DNA of 64,000 bases, from contig NW_024464918.1 of assembly GCF_017591425.1 (NCBI RefSeq), positions 30,222,001-30,286,000 of the forward strand. Direction: 5' to 3'. The stretch comes from Ochotona curzoniae. Its lineage: Eukaryota > Chordata > Mammalia > Lagomorpha > Ochotonidae. The notes beneath the pieces were generated by a model. It ran no database searches. It worked only from the letters and a program-made list of their open reading frames with translations, and was not told the DNA's origin. Both the position numbers and the translations under genes were made by a program. Shown piece by piece: positions 20,363-32,792 of this stretch (position 1 is the stretch's first letter; every line of letters starts with the position of its first letter).

Positions 20363-23300
20363 GCAATTCACAATTACTTCAATCACTACAAGTATAATTC
20401 CAAGTATGGAAGTGTTTTAAGAGAACTTAACAATGTTTTCCATAAGGAAACTGTAATGGTGATGTATAGTTTTATTACTAACATGTTACTTTTATGCTGT
20501 AATATTCTTTTGACAAATATACACTCCCTAGAGAGCAATGAGCTAGATTTAGAAGGAGCTGGCTTCGCATCAAACCATTTGCAGAGAACAGGCTTCTGTG
20601 TCCACTTGTGTCGGTGAGGGGCCTCATGTCTGCAGGTGCAGCCAGCCTCTGTCCTGGTCCTCACTGACAGGCGTCAGTCAAAGCTGAGGGACCTGGGAAG
20701 GCAGTCGTTGAAATAGCAGCTGCAGGAGTCTGCAGAGAAGTTCCATGAGAACGTAATACATCAGTGTGAGGTATACAGGTCTCTTTTAAAGAAACAAAAC
20801 AATAATCTATCTTCTTTTATGACTCAGCCAGTGTTTGGGTGAGATGTTGAAGGCCAGTGAAGCGTAGAAGCTCGAGTGGTACCCCTTGTCTTTTTGAGTT
20901 CATGGACAATGGTGTCAGTGCCTGCTCTGCTCTTGACAATTATCCCTTCATAGTCTTTGATTCAACAGTAAAGCAGAAATGGAAGAGAAGCTGGCCTGGG
21001 CCTGAGGAGGCTGAGAAGCACCCAGCCCAAGGATGAAGCGAGTCGATAGCCGCTTGATGAATTTCTCCAGAGAGCCGCCTGAAGGACCCTGGCAGACAGA
21101 GCTGCTGGGCAACATAAGAAAAGCTCAGAGAGTTGGCCAAATGCCCTTTTTCCTGTTTCCTAAGAGACGGAATCTCCCGAGAGTTAGAATGTGCCATTGC
21201 TTACAAAAGCTTCTGGAAATGTGCTTTCTTACCCAAACTCCAGGCAGGGCCACCAATCATTGATAGGAGACAACAAACAATACGTAGTGTCAGCACAGAG
21301 AAATCTATTCGACTTGGTTCTGCCATGAGGAATTATGGCAGACTGTGATGAGTGGAATATAAAGTAACATCCATCGCCTGGTGACAACAGTCTGAAATTA
21401 TAAAATGTAAAACCAATATATTTTCTGCATACTGCGAGGCAGCTGGGGTGTTTTTACAGCTTCTAGCAGGATACCGTGCCACCTCCCAGGACCCTATCGT
21501 TCTCTCTGTGCCTTAAGTGCAGCCTGTTATTTTGTTGGCTTAGCTGGCTCCAAGGATTTCACAGGTGACACGGCACAGAATCAAATGTAAAGAAAGTGCG
21601 TGAATTACACTGTCTTCCAGAATGTTTAGCCCCAGTTCTATTGTAGGGTGGCTTGGAGTTTAGGTTCAATGTGCCGATATACCTGGGATAAGTGCCAGCT
21701 TTCTCCTGCCGTGGAGGAAAAATAAAATGACCCAAACAAAAATGCTGGAGGATTGTCTGCCTAAAGAGGGTACCCAGGATCTAAGTGTCAAAATGTACTC
21801 ACTCACGAGGCTGACAGCAGTGGAGTTCCAATACGATCTCTGTGCGTGACAGATGGTGATAAGCAAATCAGAGTTCTTAGATGCTGGCTCATGGGCTAGG
21901 CACGAGAGGTGTTGGAGCTATTGACCCACGTCAGTGCAGTGCACTCACATAAGTCAGCCCTAAGCTCTCCGCCCTGTCTCCTACCCTAAGCAATAATGAA
22001 TGTTAGCTCCTCCATTTGGGTTGCTTAATTTAAGCGTGATGTGTGTGAATCAATCAGGACCAGTAGTTTGATGGCTCTAAGTGATTTGGCTGTTCCATTT
22101 GCTGGGTTTTGATGTTTTGCTCACATTTCACATTTTCCATGGCTTTCCATGGGCTGAAGTGCTGTGAGGCAGAATTGCTGCAAATGTGTTGGGGCTTTGG
22201 CAACACGAGTTGCTAGTGATTGGAATTGCATATGTGACTGCCATGGACAGAGGGCTGGGCAGGGGCTGGGGGCGGGGCTAGAGGAGGGATGGTGGGGGTT
22301 GGGGCTAGGCCAGATGGTGTTGTGTTTGGGGCTAGGCAGAGCCATGGCACCCTTCAGCAAACCCCTACTGCAGGGAAAGAGCAGACACCCTCTCCTTGTT
22401 TGAAGAAGCCTTTTCTTTGCAGGCACAGGAACTTTGTGAGGTTAAGCATCACCCTTCACACAGCAGTTTGTCAGCTGTCAGCAGCGCCTGACACAACAAA
22501 ATCCCCACGCAGAGGCAGGGATGCCTGCTAGGGAAGTGCCCAGTTGTCTGAGTTGAAAAGAGAGGAAGCGTCAGATGTTGCTTTTCAAACAAAGACCTAG
22601 TTTCATGCTGAATACCACAAAGAAGATAACTTGGTTTTCTGTTCTTAGGTTGAAAAAAAAATACCCCTTTCTCCCCCCCAAAATCGTTGTTTCTTTGAAG
22701 TAAGAGCTAGCTATGTGAAATGAATTTTAAGCAGGGCCTGCCAATATCTATCAGTGCATAGCATTTCATGTGGCAGATAATAAAGCATCGGTGGAAAATG
22801 ACAGGCGAGACACAGGGAAATCGGGGGTGGGGTAAGGGCAGGGCTTTCAGGATCTGTGCCAGTCAAGGCTGGAGAAGGCCTTAGAGGAGGTAGGTGTGAT
22901 GCTGGCAAGACTGGTTGCCCATCTTCCAAGGCAGGGCCTTGGGTTCAATCAGAACTACCACAAATCAAGAATATGGGAGGAGGGAGAGTGCTATCCTTCT
23001 TCAAGGCCACTCCTAGGAGGAGAAATGCTGCTGGTACAGTCACTCACCAGTGAATGAGTGGAGTGTGAAGTTCATGATTCATGGCCGTAATTAAATCCCA
23101 CCTGTAAGGTTTCTGAAAATTTTGCTGCTAGGTCTGACAAAGAAGTTAGGATTCCCGCTCACTCAGGTAGGAGAAGCAGCCAATATTGTAATAGTGGAAA
23201 AGAAGATATATCTGCCAATAGACAGGCTGTTGCAAGACTCGGGGCAAGTGTAATTGTCAGGATAGACAGCGATTGAAAGAAGCAAAATAGAAAAGAAGCA

Positions 23301-25620
23301 AGGAAAAAAATAAGCTTTTTGAAGACTCAGGCTCAAATAGCCCTCTCAAAATAATGTTTCTGTGTTACTCTGTGATTCTGGAGAAGTTAAAAAGGATGTG
23401 AAAGAAAGATGATGTAACTACAGCTGGTGGAAACAAAGCTATGGAAGCATAAGCTTCATTTTTTGATACCAATAGCTGTCTCTTGGATACTGAAAAAAAA
23501 AAGTCAAGGCCAGAAGTAAGTTCAATGATCATCTCTAATAGGATACTGTGTGGCTAAATTCACCACCGTGCTGGCCAAAAAAGGTTAGATCATCGCTCTG
23601 AGGCTCACAGCAGGTCCGTCAACTCAGTGTCACCATTGTGGATTTTGTAAGAAATCCCTGAGGATGCCTTTGTATTTCTTAGATTTAGTTGTGCAGGGAT
23701 AGGAATGAATTGATGTTGAAAAAGGCAAGAAAGATGGTGTGGGAAACAGGACACCAAATGTACCAGAACTTCTGAGTATGAGCTAAGGCAATTATTCACC
23801 ACCTAGCATTGAGCACTGGAGTGGCTTTGTGGGTCTCTCTTTTTCATTCATAGAAGGATTTGTCACACAAAGCTTCCATGAAAGGCTTTCGAGGCCTGAC
23901 ACTCAACCATCCCAAAGGCAAAATCATCAGAGGCCCGTGCAAAATGCAGAGTGGATTTTTAGTAACACATGTAGAAAGTGATCATTTTAATGCCACCTTT
24001 TTTGGGGGGTAATAGTTCCTGTTAATCATGGAACAGAACCAGTAGGTGTTAAGGCCACTGTAGGGGATGCAGCAGCTTAGAAAAGAATGCCTATGTAAGA
24101 AAAATTCCATTTCTTCTAAAATTCTGCTTGTAACTCATAGTAGGTGCAAAGCTACTCTCATTTCTGGGTCTAGCTCTGTTCTCCTACATTCTGGAAAGGA
24201 GTTACCTTCCTTTTGGGTAAGGATTTCTTCAGTATCATCAGCATCCTCTTAGGATATGCTGAGAAAATGTGTGGCATCAAGGAAGATCTAGTGTGACAAC
24301 CCACTCCTGTGCCATGAAAGACAGCTTGGCTCTTGCACCTGTCTTGGCTTCAGGGTTGTTTGCAGTGTAAGGACACGTATCAGGTGGCAGAGGAAGATAG
24401 AACTGGAAATTAGGGAAGCTTTACAATTCCATGAAGTCTGCCCTGACTTTACTTTTCATGCTGCACTGTTAATGTGTAATAATTTGTCTGGAAGTATTCT
24501 TTTAGTGTTCTGCATATGACAAAAGTCCTGTGATTTGAATGGTAACGTCTGAGTTTCCCTCAAAACCTATATCATCCTTTCAGGACTGTAGTAAGTCCTT
24601 GGAGACTGGCCCTGTCACCTTGTCTTCAACAAAGAGCAAAGCCAGAAATTCTGAACTTGGATAGAGTCAACCCAAAGGGCACAGCTCCCCCTGAGCAGGG
24701 AATCCATCTAAGCTGAGCCTGACTCCTGATTAAATCAAAACAATGCAAGTCCTCCAGTGATGGGACTCCTTGGCTGTCAGATGGGCACATGGTCACCATC
24801 TGTTTGCAATGCCCATTCTATCCAAATTACACCAGGGAGAAGTCATGGAGCCAGAGCTTCTCCAGGGTCAAATCTGTACTGTTGAATGGAAACAGAAAAT
24901 GAGTTTCTTAAAAAAAAAAGATTTGTAATTAAATTTCTTAATAGGTCAACATATTCACTTGTATACATTACACTTGTATATTCCTAGTGAAGAAACAGCA
25001 GCAAAATACCATTTTCCATATCACAGCAACAATGCTTAAGGTGATTTTTGGCCTTAGTATGGTAATCATGCATTAAAAACATGGAAACTGAAGCATGGAA
25101 GATAACTGTGACACCATTTATTGTAACATCATCATGTACAGACATGACAACATCTGTAAACAGAGTTTCCTGCGCCTCACCTGCCTGAAGTTTGCCTTCG
25201 CCTTGGCAGTGAGACATGCCTTTGTCACCAGGATGAGCGTTCCCAAGCGGTCAAGTGGTTTATGTATTTGTGTTGATATTCTTCCATATCCAGGTTGCCA
25301 TCTGTTGACTACAGGTTGTGTCTGGGAACCCTAAAGAAATGCCAAATTAGAACATTCTAGATGCAAGTTATTCCTTTGCAGATTGTGCTTAAGTATCGGA
25401 TGGCTTATTTTCTTTCACTCTCATAGAATAACTGTATATTTCAGATGTCAAAACTTGTATCTAAAATTAGTTTTTTCTGTTTTAATTTTCCCCTCTGAAT
25501 CGCTTTCTAGTATAAGCATTGATCTTTGTGAATAGCATATTTAGAGACCATAGTTCTAGTGTGAAACAGAAAAGAACAATTTTCTTTCTTAGACAAAATT
25601 GTACCCTGCAGCAGGTGAAA
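20363..25620. other. Repeat-poor unique interval, about 5.3 kb
   Basis: The longest stretch in the window without a recognised mobile element. Apart from a G-quadruplex motif at 22257-22303 and a weak LTR-like start near 24535 ('GATTTGAATGGTAACGTCTG'), I see no element, exon or RNA gene. Open frames stay near 100 codons or less. Confidence 0.45.
22257..22303 (+). other. G-quadruplex motif
   Basis: Four close G-runs occur at 22257-22259, 22262-22265, 22268-22272 and 22274-22277 with loops of 2, 2 and 1 bases, followed by further runs to about 22303. This meets the canonical G3+N1-7 pattern on the plus strand. Folding and function are not shown by the sequence alone. Confidence 0.8.
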
Positions 25621-25634
25621 CAATTGAAACATTT
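25621..25634. repeat. Target-site duplication, left copy
   Basis: CAATTGAAACATTT, repeated exactly at 25954-25967 beyond the minus-strand SINE. Confidence 0.9.
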
Positions 25635-25953
25635 TTAAAATTTCATTTATTTTTATTGGAAAGTCAAATATACAGATAGGAGGAGAGACAGAAAGGAAGA
25701 TCTTCCATCCACTAATTTATTCCTCAAGTGGCTGCAATGGCTGGAACTGAGCTGATGTGAAGCCAGGAGCTTCTCCTGAGACTCCCACATGGGTGCAGGG
25801 TCCCAAAGCTTTGGGCTTTGCTTGACTGCTTTCCCAGGCAACAGACAAAGTACTGGATGGGAAGCAGGACTGCTGGAATTAGAACCGACACCCATGTGCA
25901 AGCCCGGTGCATGTAAGGTGAGGACTTTAGCCACTCGGCTACCACACCAGGTC
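25635..25953 (-). mobile_element. Pika-type C-repeat SINE with TSD
   Basis: Full-length reverse order from 'TTCATTTATTTTTATTGGAA' through 'GAAGCCAGGAGCTTCTCCTG', 'GGGTGCAGGGTCCCAAAGCT', 'GGAATTAGAACCGACACCCA' (B-box region) to the head 'GCTACCACACCAGGTC'. CAATTGAAACATTT flanks it at 25621-25634 and 25954-25967, an exact 14-bp duplication. Confidence 0.95.
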
Positions 25954-25967
25954 CAATTGAAACATTT
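25954..25967. repeat. Target-site duplication, right copy
   Basis: Exact second copy of the 14-bp sequence at 25621-25634, directly beside the SINE head. Confidence 0.9.
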
Positions 25968-26827
25968 CTTACCAGAAACCAGAAATACTGACATTGCAGA
26001 AATTATATATACACACAACTCTAGCATCACATTGAATATGTAATTAAATATTATGAATCAAAACATGGAAAAGTGAACAAATTCCATGTAAATCACTCAC
26101 TCAGGAATCTTAAGGCCATTTCTACTGTTACAGAGCATGTATAGCAATCTAGCTTCTATTGACTGGCATTGCCCCATACAGAGGAAATTGTTGTGTTCTG
26201 CTGGGTCATTTGGATGCAGACTGAGTGACCGTAGAACTGAATGATGTCTTTACCTCTACAGGATGTCCTCATGTACGCTTGCATCTCACATTTCAATAGG
26301 GAAGTTGGCCAGATTGGTTATAAAATTATGAAAAATTAATTTTATATCTATGTGAAAGTGTTAAGTGATGTACAATTATTGCATGACATAATTTCTTTAT
26401 AAGTACTGTATTGTGTGTGTGTGGTCAGAGAGCAGAAATAATAAGGAAATGATTATACTACATGAATGACATAAATACTGGTAATGATGACTGGGAAAAT
26501 GTTGAGAAAAATTTAACTGTAGACTGGAAAAACAGTGACCCATGCTACGTACTAGAAAACTGTTGCCTGCAGGAATTTAGAAGAAAGAATAAGCCCTTGG
26601 CATAATTTTATAACTTGGCAGCATGATTTTCAAGTAGAATGTTGAAAGTATCAATTGGCTTATTTCAGTTAAAAGCTAAGAGAGAGCAGTTAAGGAAAAA
26701 TGTGTTCAGATATTTAGAGAAAAATCTAAGAGGAGTATCCAGGGAGATTAGGAATTGTTGAGTTGGAAAGCTAAACCATATTCTGTTTTTATTTTCTGCA
26801 TTCTGAAGGCACTCCTTTTGGGAAACA
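25968..26827. other. Unassigned AT-rich interval
   Basis: About 860 bp of AT-rich unique sequence with a short GT run near 26413. No gene or element seen. Confidence 0.45.
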
Positions 26828-26872
26828 GATTCACTTATTCATGTGAAAGGCAAAATTAGAAGAAACACACAG

Positions 26873-26931
<59 letters not shown>

Positions 26932-27175
26932 TGCCATTTGCTGATGAACTCCCCCAATGGCTGCAATAGCCAGGATTGTGCCAGGGTGAAGTCAGGGTCC
27001 ATGAACTCCATTCGTATCTATTGTGGGTGGCAGGGACCCAAGCACTTGGACTGTCTTCTGCCATGTTCCCAGGCATATGAGCATGTATCTGGATGAGAAA
27101 TAGACAGTCAGATCTTGAACTGACACCCAATGCACTGTCAGCATTGCAGATGGCAGCATAGCCAGCGACCATCAT
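26828..27175 (-). mobile_element. C-repeat SINE carrying a CG/CA microsatellite
   Basis: 'GATTCACTTATTCATGTGAA' and 'AGGCAAAATTAGAAG' are the tail side, and after the microsatellite come 'TGATGAACTCCCCCAATGGC', 'GGACCCAAGCACTTGGACTG' and the head 'GCAGATGGCAGCATAGCC'. The microsatellite replaces the GA/CT-rich part usual at this point. A minus-strand open frame through it gives a Cys-Val repeat that is an artefact. Confidence 0.85.
26873..26929. repeat. (CG)4-5(CA)23 microsatellite
   Basis: 57 bp of strictly alternating purine and pyrimidine, starting with about five CG steps and continuing as pure CA. CG-flanked CA is the classic Z-DNA-prone composition. Confidence 0.97.
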
Positions 27176-27899
27176 TCTCTTCCCATAAAAAGGTTCTTAG
27201 GGTAGAATTTGATGAAATGGGACAGAGAAAGCTGAAATACATGATCATCACTTTCTTAGCAATTCTAAGTGATTTAAGGCACTAATTAAAAAGAACAACA
27301 ACAACAAAATTTAAAATCTTAAGGAAACTATCCTATTTCAAATGAAACCCTGACTATAAGGAGAGGACTGTCTGAAAGAACTGTGCTTGGGGCTTTTAGG
27401 GAATAGAGTAGACCAGAATAAAAAAACACAGGAAACACAAAAATGTTTTTAGAGAAATAACTAGTAATAATTGCACAGTAGTGAGTTTCTTCAAATTTCC
27501 AATTTCATGCAGATGAAACAATTAAGGAAGCTGTTCAAGTTGCAATCAAGAACCATATCTTAGGGGAATACTGGCAAATTTAATCTAGATTTATGTGAAA
27601 ATGCAAAGATTACCCAATAAAACTATGAAGAAAAACTCCGATACCTGAATCAAAACTGACCCTTTTACCCACAGCTCAGGTGACTTTTAGATGATGAGTA
27701 TGTGTTAGGAAGCACAAATGATCCCTCACCGTAAGTGATCCTCGGAATTTTTGAAGCCTTGGGTAGGGATGAATTCATCAGGGACTGTGAAGTCCGATTT
27801 AACAATGATAAAAGTGTGCGATATAGTACTCTTTACAGGTCTCTTTGCACCATAACTTAGGGAGATGGGAGACCTTTGTTGTAGTTCACATTTCTTGTA
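27176..27899. other. Unassigned AT-rich interval
   Basis: No gene or element recognised. A small ACA-repeat run (AACAACAACAAC) is at about 27295-27306. Confidence 0.45.
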
Positions 27900-28640
27900 C
27901 TGAAACTTCCAAATTGTTTCTACATAGTGAGTCTCAGCAATGAAGGGTTAATGAAATTTGTTTCTCCATTCTCGGGCATCAGTTCTTTGTGCTGTGTTGT
28001 CAAACATGTAAGCACTTTCCTTCCATGTGTTTTGTTCGGTTTAGGTTGTTTGCTTAAATCTGATGCATATGTCTGCTGTTCCTGAAAAGAGGGTCTTAAT
28101 TTTCTTTGAACTTCCATAGTTCCTGACAAGGAGTCTGCTGTCACTCTGTGTTTGCATCTCTGTAAATAGCATCTCTCTCTCTTTTTTTTCCCCCACCAGC
28201 TGCTTTTAAGATTTTTGTACCAGTTTTCAGCAACTTGATTATGTGTGTTAGCACGTTTACATTTAGCCTCCTTAGTGCTAATACGTTTTCTTGGAGCTGT
28301 GAGTTGATGGTTTTAAGAAATTGGCATAATTATTTCTACCTCCCCTCACAGAGCCTCATTGCACAACAGAATGCTTAAACTTGTTTGCACTGGTGCTGAA
28401 GCTCTGTTTTCTAGAGTTGCTTCCACTTCTCTGAATAGTTTCTCTGGAGTTCAAACTTAACAAAGCTTTTCTGCTGTAGTGTCTGTTATTAATCCCATTC
28501 TGTGTATTGTTCGTTTTATTTGCTAATATTTTCACCTGGATTTGCTCCTTACAATGTATTCTAATGTTCATTTTCATGGGATCAGATGCCATTTACAATG
28601 TTTCTCAAAGTCATGTCACCACAAAACACTTCTTAATTCA
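27900..28640 (-). mobile_element. Ancient L1M LINE, 3' UTR region
   Basis: Read on the plus strand, 'CATATGTCTGCTGTTCCTGA', 'CTGACAAGGAGTCTGCTGTC', 'AGCTGCTTTTAAGATTTTTG', 'CAGTTTTCAGCAACTTGATT' and 'GTCTGTTATTAATCCCATTC' occur in the order of the reverse complement of mammalian L1M 3' sequence. Non-coding part of a 5'-truncated old L1. Confidence 0.85.
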
Positions 28641-28929
28641 GAACACTTTAATATTCTGTAACTTGAAAATTATACAGCACAGTTTGGAAAATAGTATTGT
28701 AGGCAGAAAAGAGTCTTTAGCCTTTACCAATAATCAAACTCTGTTCATTAGGCATTATGAAAGCCACACTTGGTTTCATAACTAAGATGTTTTGGTAAAT
28801 TTCATTATTGATCATTGATAGAATGCGTAAGAAAACATTTGCTGAAAATAGAAAATTAAAGAGGATGTGTCTTGGTGAAAGCAAGGGAAATGCTGTACTG
28901 GTTACGTTTCACAGTAGTTTGATGCTGTC

Positions 28930-28957
28930 TTTTTTGTTTGTTTGTTTGTTTGTTTGA
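28930..28957. repeat. (TTTG)n microsatellite
   Basis: About six uninterrupted TTTG units following a T-run. Confidence 0.95.
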
Positions 28958-29749
28958 ACAGAGCTATTTCATTTTCTGTCATTTTCATGGTTTATTTTCA
29001 ACATTTCTAAATCATGAATTTCAGTTTGTCTCAATTGCTCATGCCTAGAATGTTCTAGGTTAGAAATTTTGGAAGAATTATTTCCCTAGGCTAAACCTGT
29101 GACATGACATGTTTGTTTTTATCTTACCTCCTTCCCATAATTAAACTGTTGGAAGATAAAAGTTGTAATCATGCTTTAACAATATGATTAATTTAAATAT
29201 GAGCATGAACCAGTTCTTCATGAATGGTGTTTTAAAGTCATTTAATTTCAGTACAAAACATGCTACATTGATTTATTGTACTTAATCTCTAGATTGATAG
29301 ATGAAAGAAGAGTTTACCTTAGTTTAATGTTAGATATGACATCTGATTTCTAAGGAAGGCCTAGGTTCCTAATGATACCAGATTGATTTATACTAGTGAT
29401 GATGTCTTTATTACCTGGAATAAGTGATTAATCTTTCTTTACCAAACTGGCTTTCTCCACTAGGCATTTTAATTTTTATGTTGACAAGTAGTCAGAAAGA
29501 ATCTATTATAAATGATCAAAGCACACGCTTCGTAGGCTAGTTTCTTCCAATGACAGCTAGGACATTTTTGTGACAGAAGAAAGTGGATGTGTGCTTTAAT
29601 CTCCATATTTGTTGCACTGCACACAACGTGACTGTAGTTGAAACACGTTTTGTTCCTCACGCTTTCACTAAGTGTTTCCTCTTTAAACACTTTGTCAGGT
29701 GGAGAGATGTCCTCAATAGGATGCTGCTAACGGAGGAATCGCTGTCTTA

Positions 29750-29801
29750 CCACCCAACGTGTGCCAGAGTTGGCTCCACCCAACGTGTGCCAGAGTTGGC
29801 T
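29750..29801. repeat. Perfect 26-bp tandem duplication
   Basis: The unit at 29750-29775, starting CCACCCAACGTGTGCC and ending AGAGTTGGCT, is repeated without a mismatch at 29776-29801. Two copies only. The lack of differences suggests a recent event. Confidence 0.97.
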
Positions 29802-30807
29802 TGTCTCTCTGGGATCTGATATTAAACTTCAGTTGGCAAATTTTGAGAGAGATGAAAACAAAAAGAGGAAAGAGGAAAAGTTGGGGTTCCTTTTAATGGT
29901 TTTGATTTTGGGGGATTAGCCACAGATGAAGTTAATAAAAGGAAATAAGAACTAACAGCACTCTTCAGAGCTGTCCACGAAAGAACAGGCTTGGTATGGG
30001 GCATTTGAACATAAGACAGCACATGATTTTAGGTGACAAGGTGAGTCATCTGCCTTAAATATCTGAAACAAGGAGGAATTTTCACCTGCCACTTGAGGTA
30101 CAGGAAATGCAAGCTCTTCGTAGTTTGAAGATAAATCATAAGCAGCTCCAGGCTCCGAGGTCTGATGTTCTAACCCATGTCCCTTCTCATGGAGCAGAGG
30201 GCCTGCCAGAGTCCCCTGGTCCAGGAGAATGGTGGACCAGCCTGTGCTGGCAGATACACAGGTTGCTTTACTCATTGCTAGCTTTTTGTAGTCTCCATAA
30301 GGCAAGAAAGTTGCTGTGTGACATGGAGGACTTTGTCCAAGCCTACAAGGCCATGATACGTGTGCCTAGTGGCCTTGGAATGAGGTCATGTGCTCCCCAC
30401 CAGTTACAAGCAGCACATTCATACAGTTCCTGGGACAGACTTTTCCTCTCCTGTTGTGACCAGCTGTGTCCAGATGTCCTATCCTTAGAAACCCCATCTT
30501 GATTTTCTTAGGCTAGCCAGAGCTTCCAAAACCAAAGTGCCTACATGTCTTGAAATATGTAGGCTTGTCATTCCTTCCTGGCATGAGGCAACAAAGAATT
30601 TGTGAAGCACAGCTCCGTGTTAATCTTGTATTTGAGACTACCACCTCATGGTTCTTCTAAAGCACACAGCTTAACAAGAGTACACTGATGGATTTCTTAT
30701 TAAAATCGTTGTGGGTTGCGATTTTCCTAGATGCCTTCAGTGGGATAACAGTAAAGATTACCACAACAGCTCCACTTAACGGAGCGTTTGCTCTGAACCC
30801 ATGTGAT

Positions 30808-30965
30808 ATATAAGGTTTGTCTTAAATATATCATTGGTTTTATTATATATCAATACAAGATATTAACAATGAATATATTATATATAAGTATAATATAGTA
30901 CTTATTAAGTTAGTATGTTATATATTAATAGTAATATTAATACTGTTAAATATAATATGAATTGT
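30808..30965. repeat. AT-rich low-complexity block
   Basis: About 155 bp, overwhelmingly A and T, with many TATAAT and ATATAT words and no fixed unit. Confidence 0.9.
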
Positions 30966-32763
30966 TTTCTTTAATGATTACAATTTTATGGTTGACATTT
31001 ATTTTTTTTTTCATTCTGATCTTTGGATTGCAAGTATAAAAAGAGAAAAATGTAAAACTCAAACTTGATAAGTACTGACTAGAAGTGCAGGTAGAGATAG
31101 AACAGACTTGCCAGGTTTATTAAGCACCTGTCAACTCCATCCCGACAGTGCTGGCTGCATCCTGAGGCCTATCCCCATGGTCGTGAGGTGTGTTCCATCA
31201 GAAATCTATGTCCACTTCCCACAAAGCTATCAACCCTTCTGTGTCCTGGTACTTCCTAAGTAGCTTAGGCCTTCCCTCCATGAAGTAGTCACCGGTAAGG
31301 GGTGTGGGACACAATAGATACCTTAGAAGAATCCTTGAGAGAGGAGCAATGCTGGTGAGCCAGCTGTACTGAGGATCCTGGGGCATTACAAAGTTCAATC
31401 ATGTACCCAGAATCACAAAACTACTCAGGGCACTGGCAGCTCTGCCCATCTCTGAAGTGCATGCATTTCACCTTTTCCCTACAGCACACAGGCACGTCCT
31501 GGAAGGGAGACACAGAAAGAAGTTGCAGGAAAATGGTTTGTATGAGATGACCTAGGCACACACTCAGGAACATTTGAAACCCTGATGAGTATTCTCTTTG
31601 ATGACATGGGAGTTGAAAAATCCTCACTGAAAAGCAAAGTGATGGTGGTCACGGCAGACGGTGAGCCATGTATAAGGATAAAATATGTGATGAGAAATGA
31701 GATCCTGGTTTCCTTTGGGCTGTCCTGATGCTAGGGGTGACATATCACTGGAGGAGGTCCCAGAGACTGGGCCTCCAACCCATCCCAAAGCTGTTAGCTG
31801 CATCTGGTCTGCCTCCCACATTCCCCAGCCACATTGTTTGGCTTTACCACGGGTACTAGAATGGAATGTGTATGGACTTGAGTTCCACTGTGACCTTCCA
31901 TCTGATTCTTTGCCGTTGCCTCTCTTGATGGGTGGCAAACAACACACATTCATTCATGAATTGCCATGTATCTTTGAAACTTTGCTGTTCTATGTGGATT
32001 TCATGAAATCCAGGTTGTATCTCATTTCCTCTTGAAGTTGTCACACACTACTAGCAGCGCCCCCATAGCATCAAACTACAACCTCTGTTTGATCTGTTTC
32101 CCATCATGCACTTGAGGGCAACCACTGTGCTTTCATCACTTCTGTCCATCTAATGCTTGGGTGATGACCAAGATGTGATGACTATTGCTTTATAGAATGA
32201 ATCATTGGGAGTTCGACTTTGCCCGGCTTTATCACTTGTAGCCATTTATGATGACTCTGAAAATATAACAAGTTTCTCAGTTATGGAGAAAAATGCTTAA
32301 TCGGGTTCCTTATTCGAAAGTTTTTGATCTATCCTTCGGTTTTCTAACAGTTCAAGGGACAGCACTTCCTGAGATTTCCAGACATAACACCATCTTCCAA
32401 TGATGCTACTAGGTGCAGATATGAGAAGATTTGGAGGCACAAATATCTGTATTCAAGAGCCTTTCCCAAGGGAGAGTACTGTAAGAATAACAAGATAGAC
32501 TAAAACAAAACGCAGGCGTTCCTGTAACCACCTACTCAGGAGTTTGAACTATGTCTTATTGACAATTCATTCTGATAACTTGCACTTTCAGGAACCTTTA
32601 TTGGAGTTAATTGTGTGTATAAATAAACATGTCTTTAGTTTGCACCAATTAGTGAAACTAGAACTACACTCCCCATAAGTCCTCTCTCTCTGCAGGTTAG
32701 TATTGGCTATAGAGAAATTGAATGATACTGGGAAGGTGGAAATGAAGACTAGCCTGTTTTTAA

Positions 32764-32792
32764 ATTTATTTATTTATTTATTTATTTATTTT
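32764..32792. repeat. (TTTA)n microsatellite
   Basis: Seven TTTA units. Such runs often come from SINE tails, but I see no recognisable SINE body on either side. Confidence 0.93.

Larger units (their letters stand above)
28641..32759. other. Repeat-poor interval, about 4.1 kb
   Basis: No transposon or exon recognised. Contains a (TTTG)n run, a perfect 26-bp tandem duplication and a very AT-rich block, each listed separately. Overlapping 110-130 codon frames at 29950-30505 and 31620-32035 sit on both strands and show no known domain. Confidence 0.45.

Noticed and set aside
24535..24760. Possible start of another MaLR LTR ('GATTTGAATGGTAACGTCTG')
   Set aside because: Only the first bases resemble an LTR; the following blocks do not keep the expected order.
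26831..27175. Minus-strand frame with a Cys-Val repeat
   Set aside because: Produced by the CA/GT microsatellite inside a SINE.
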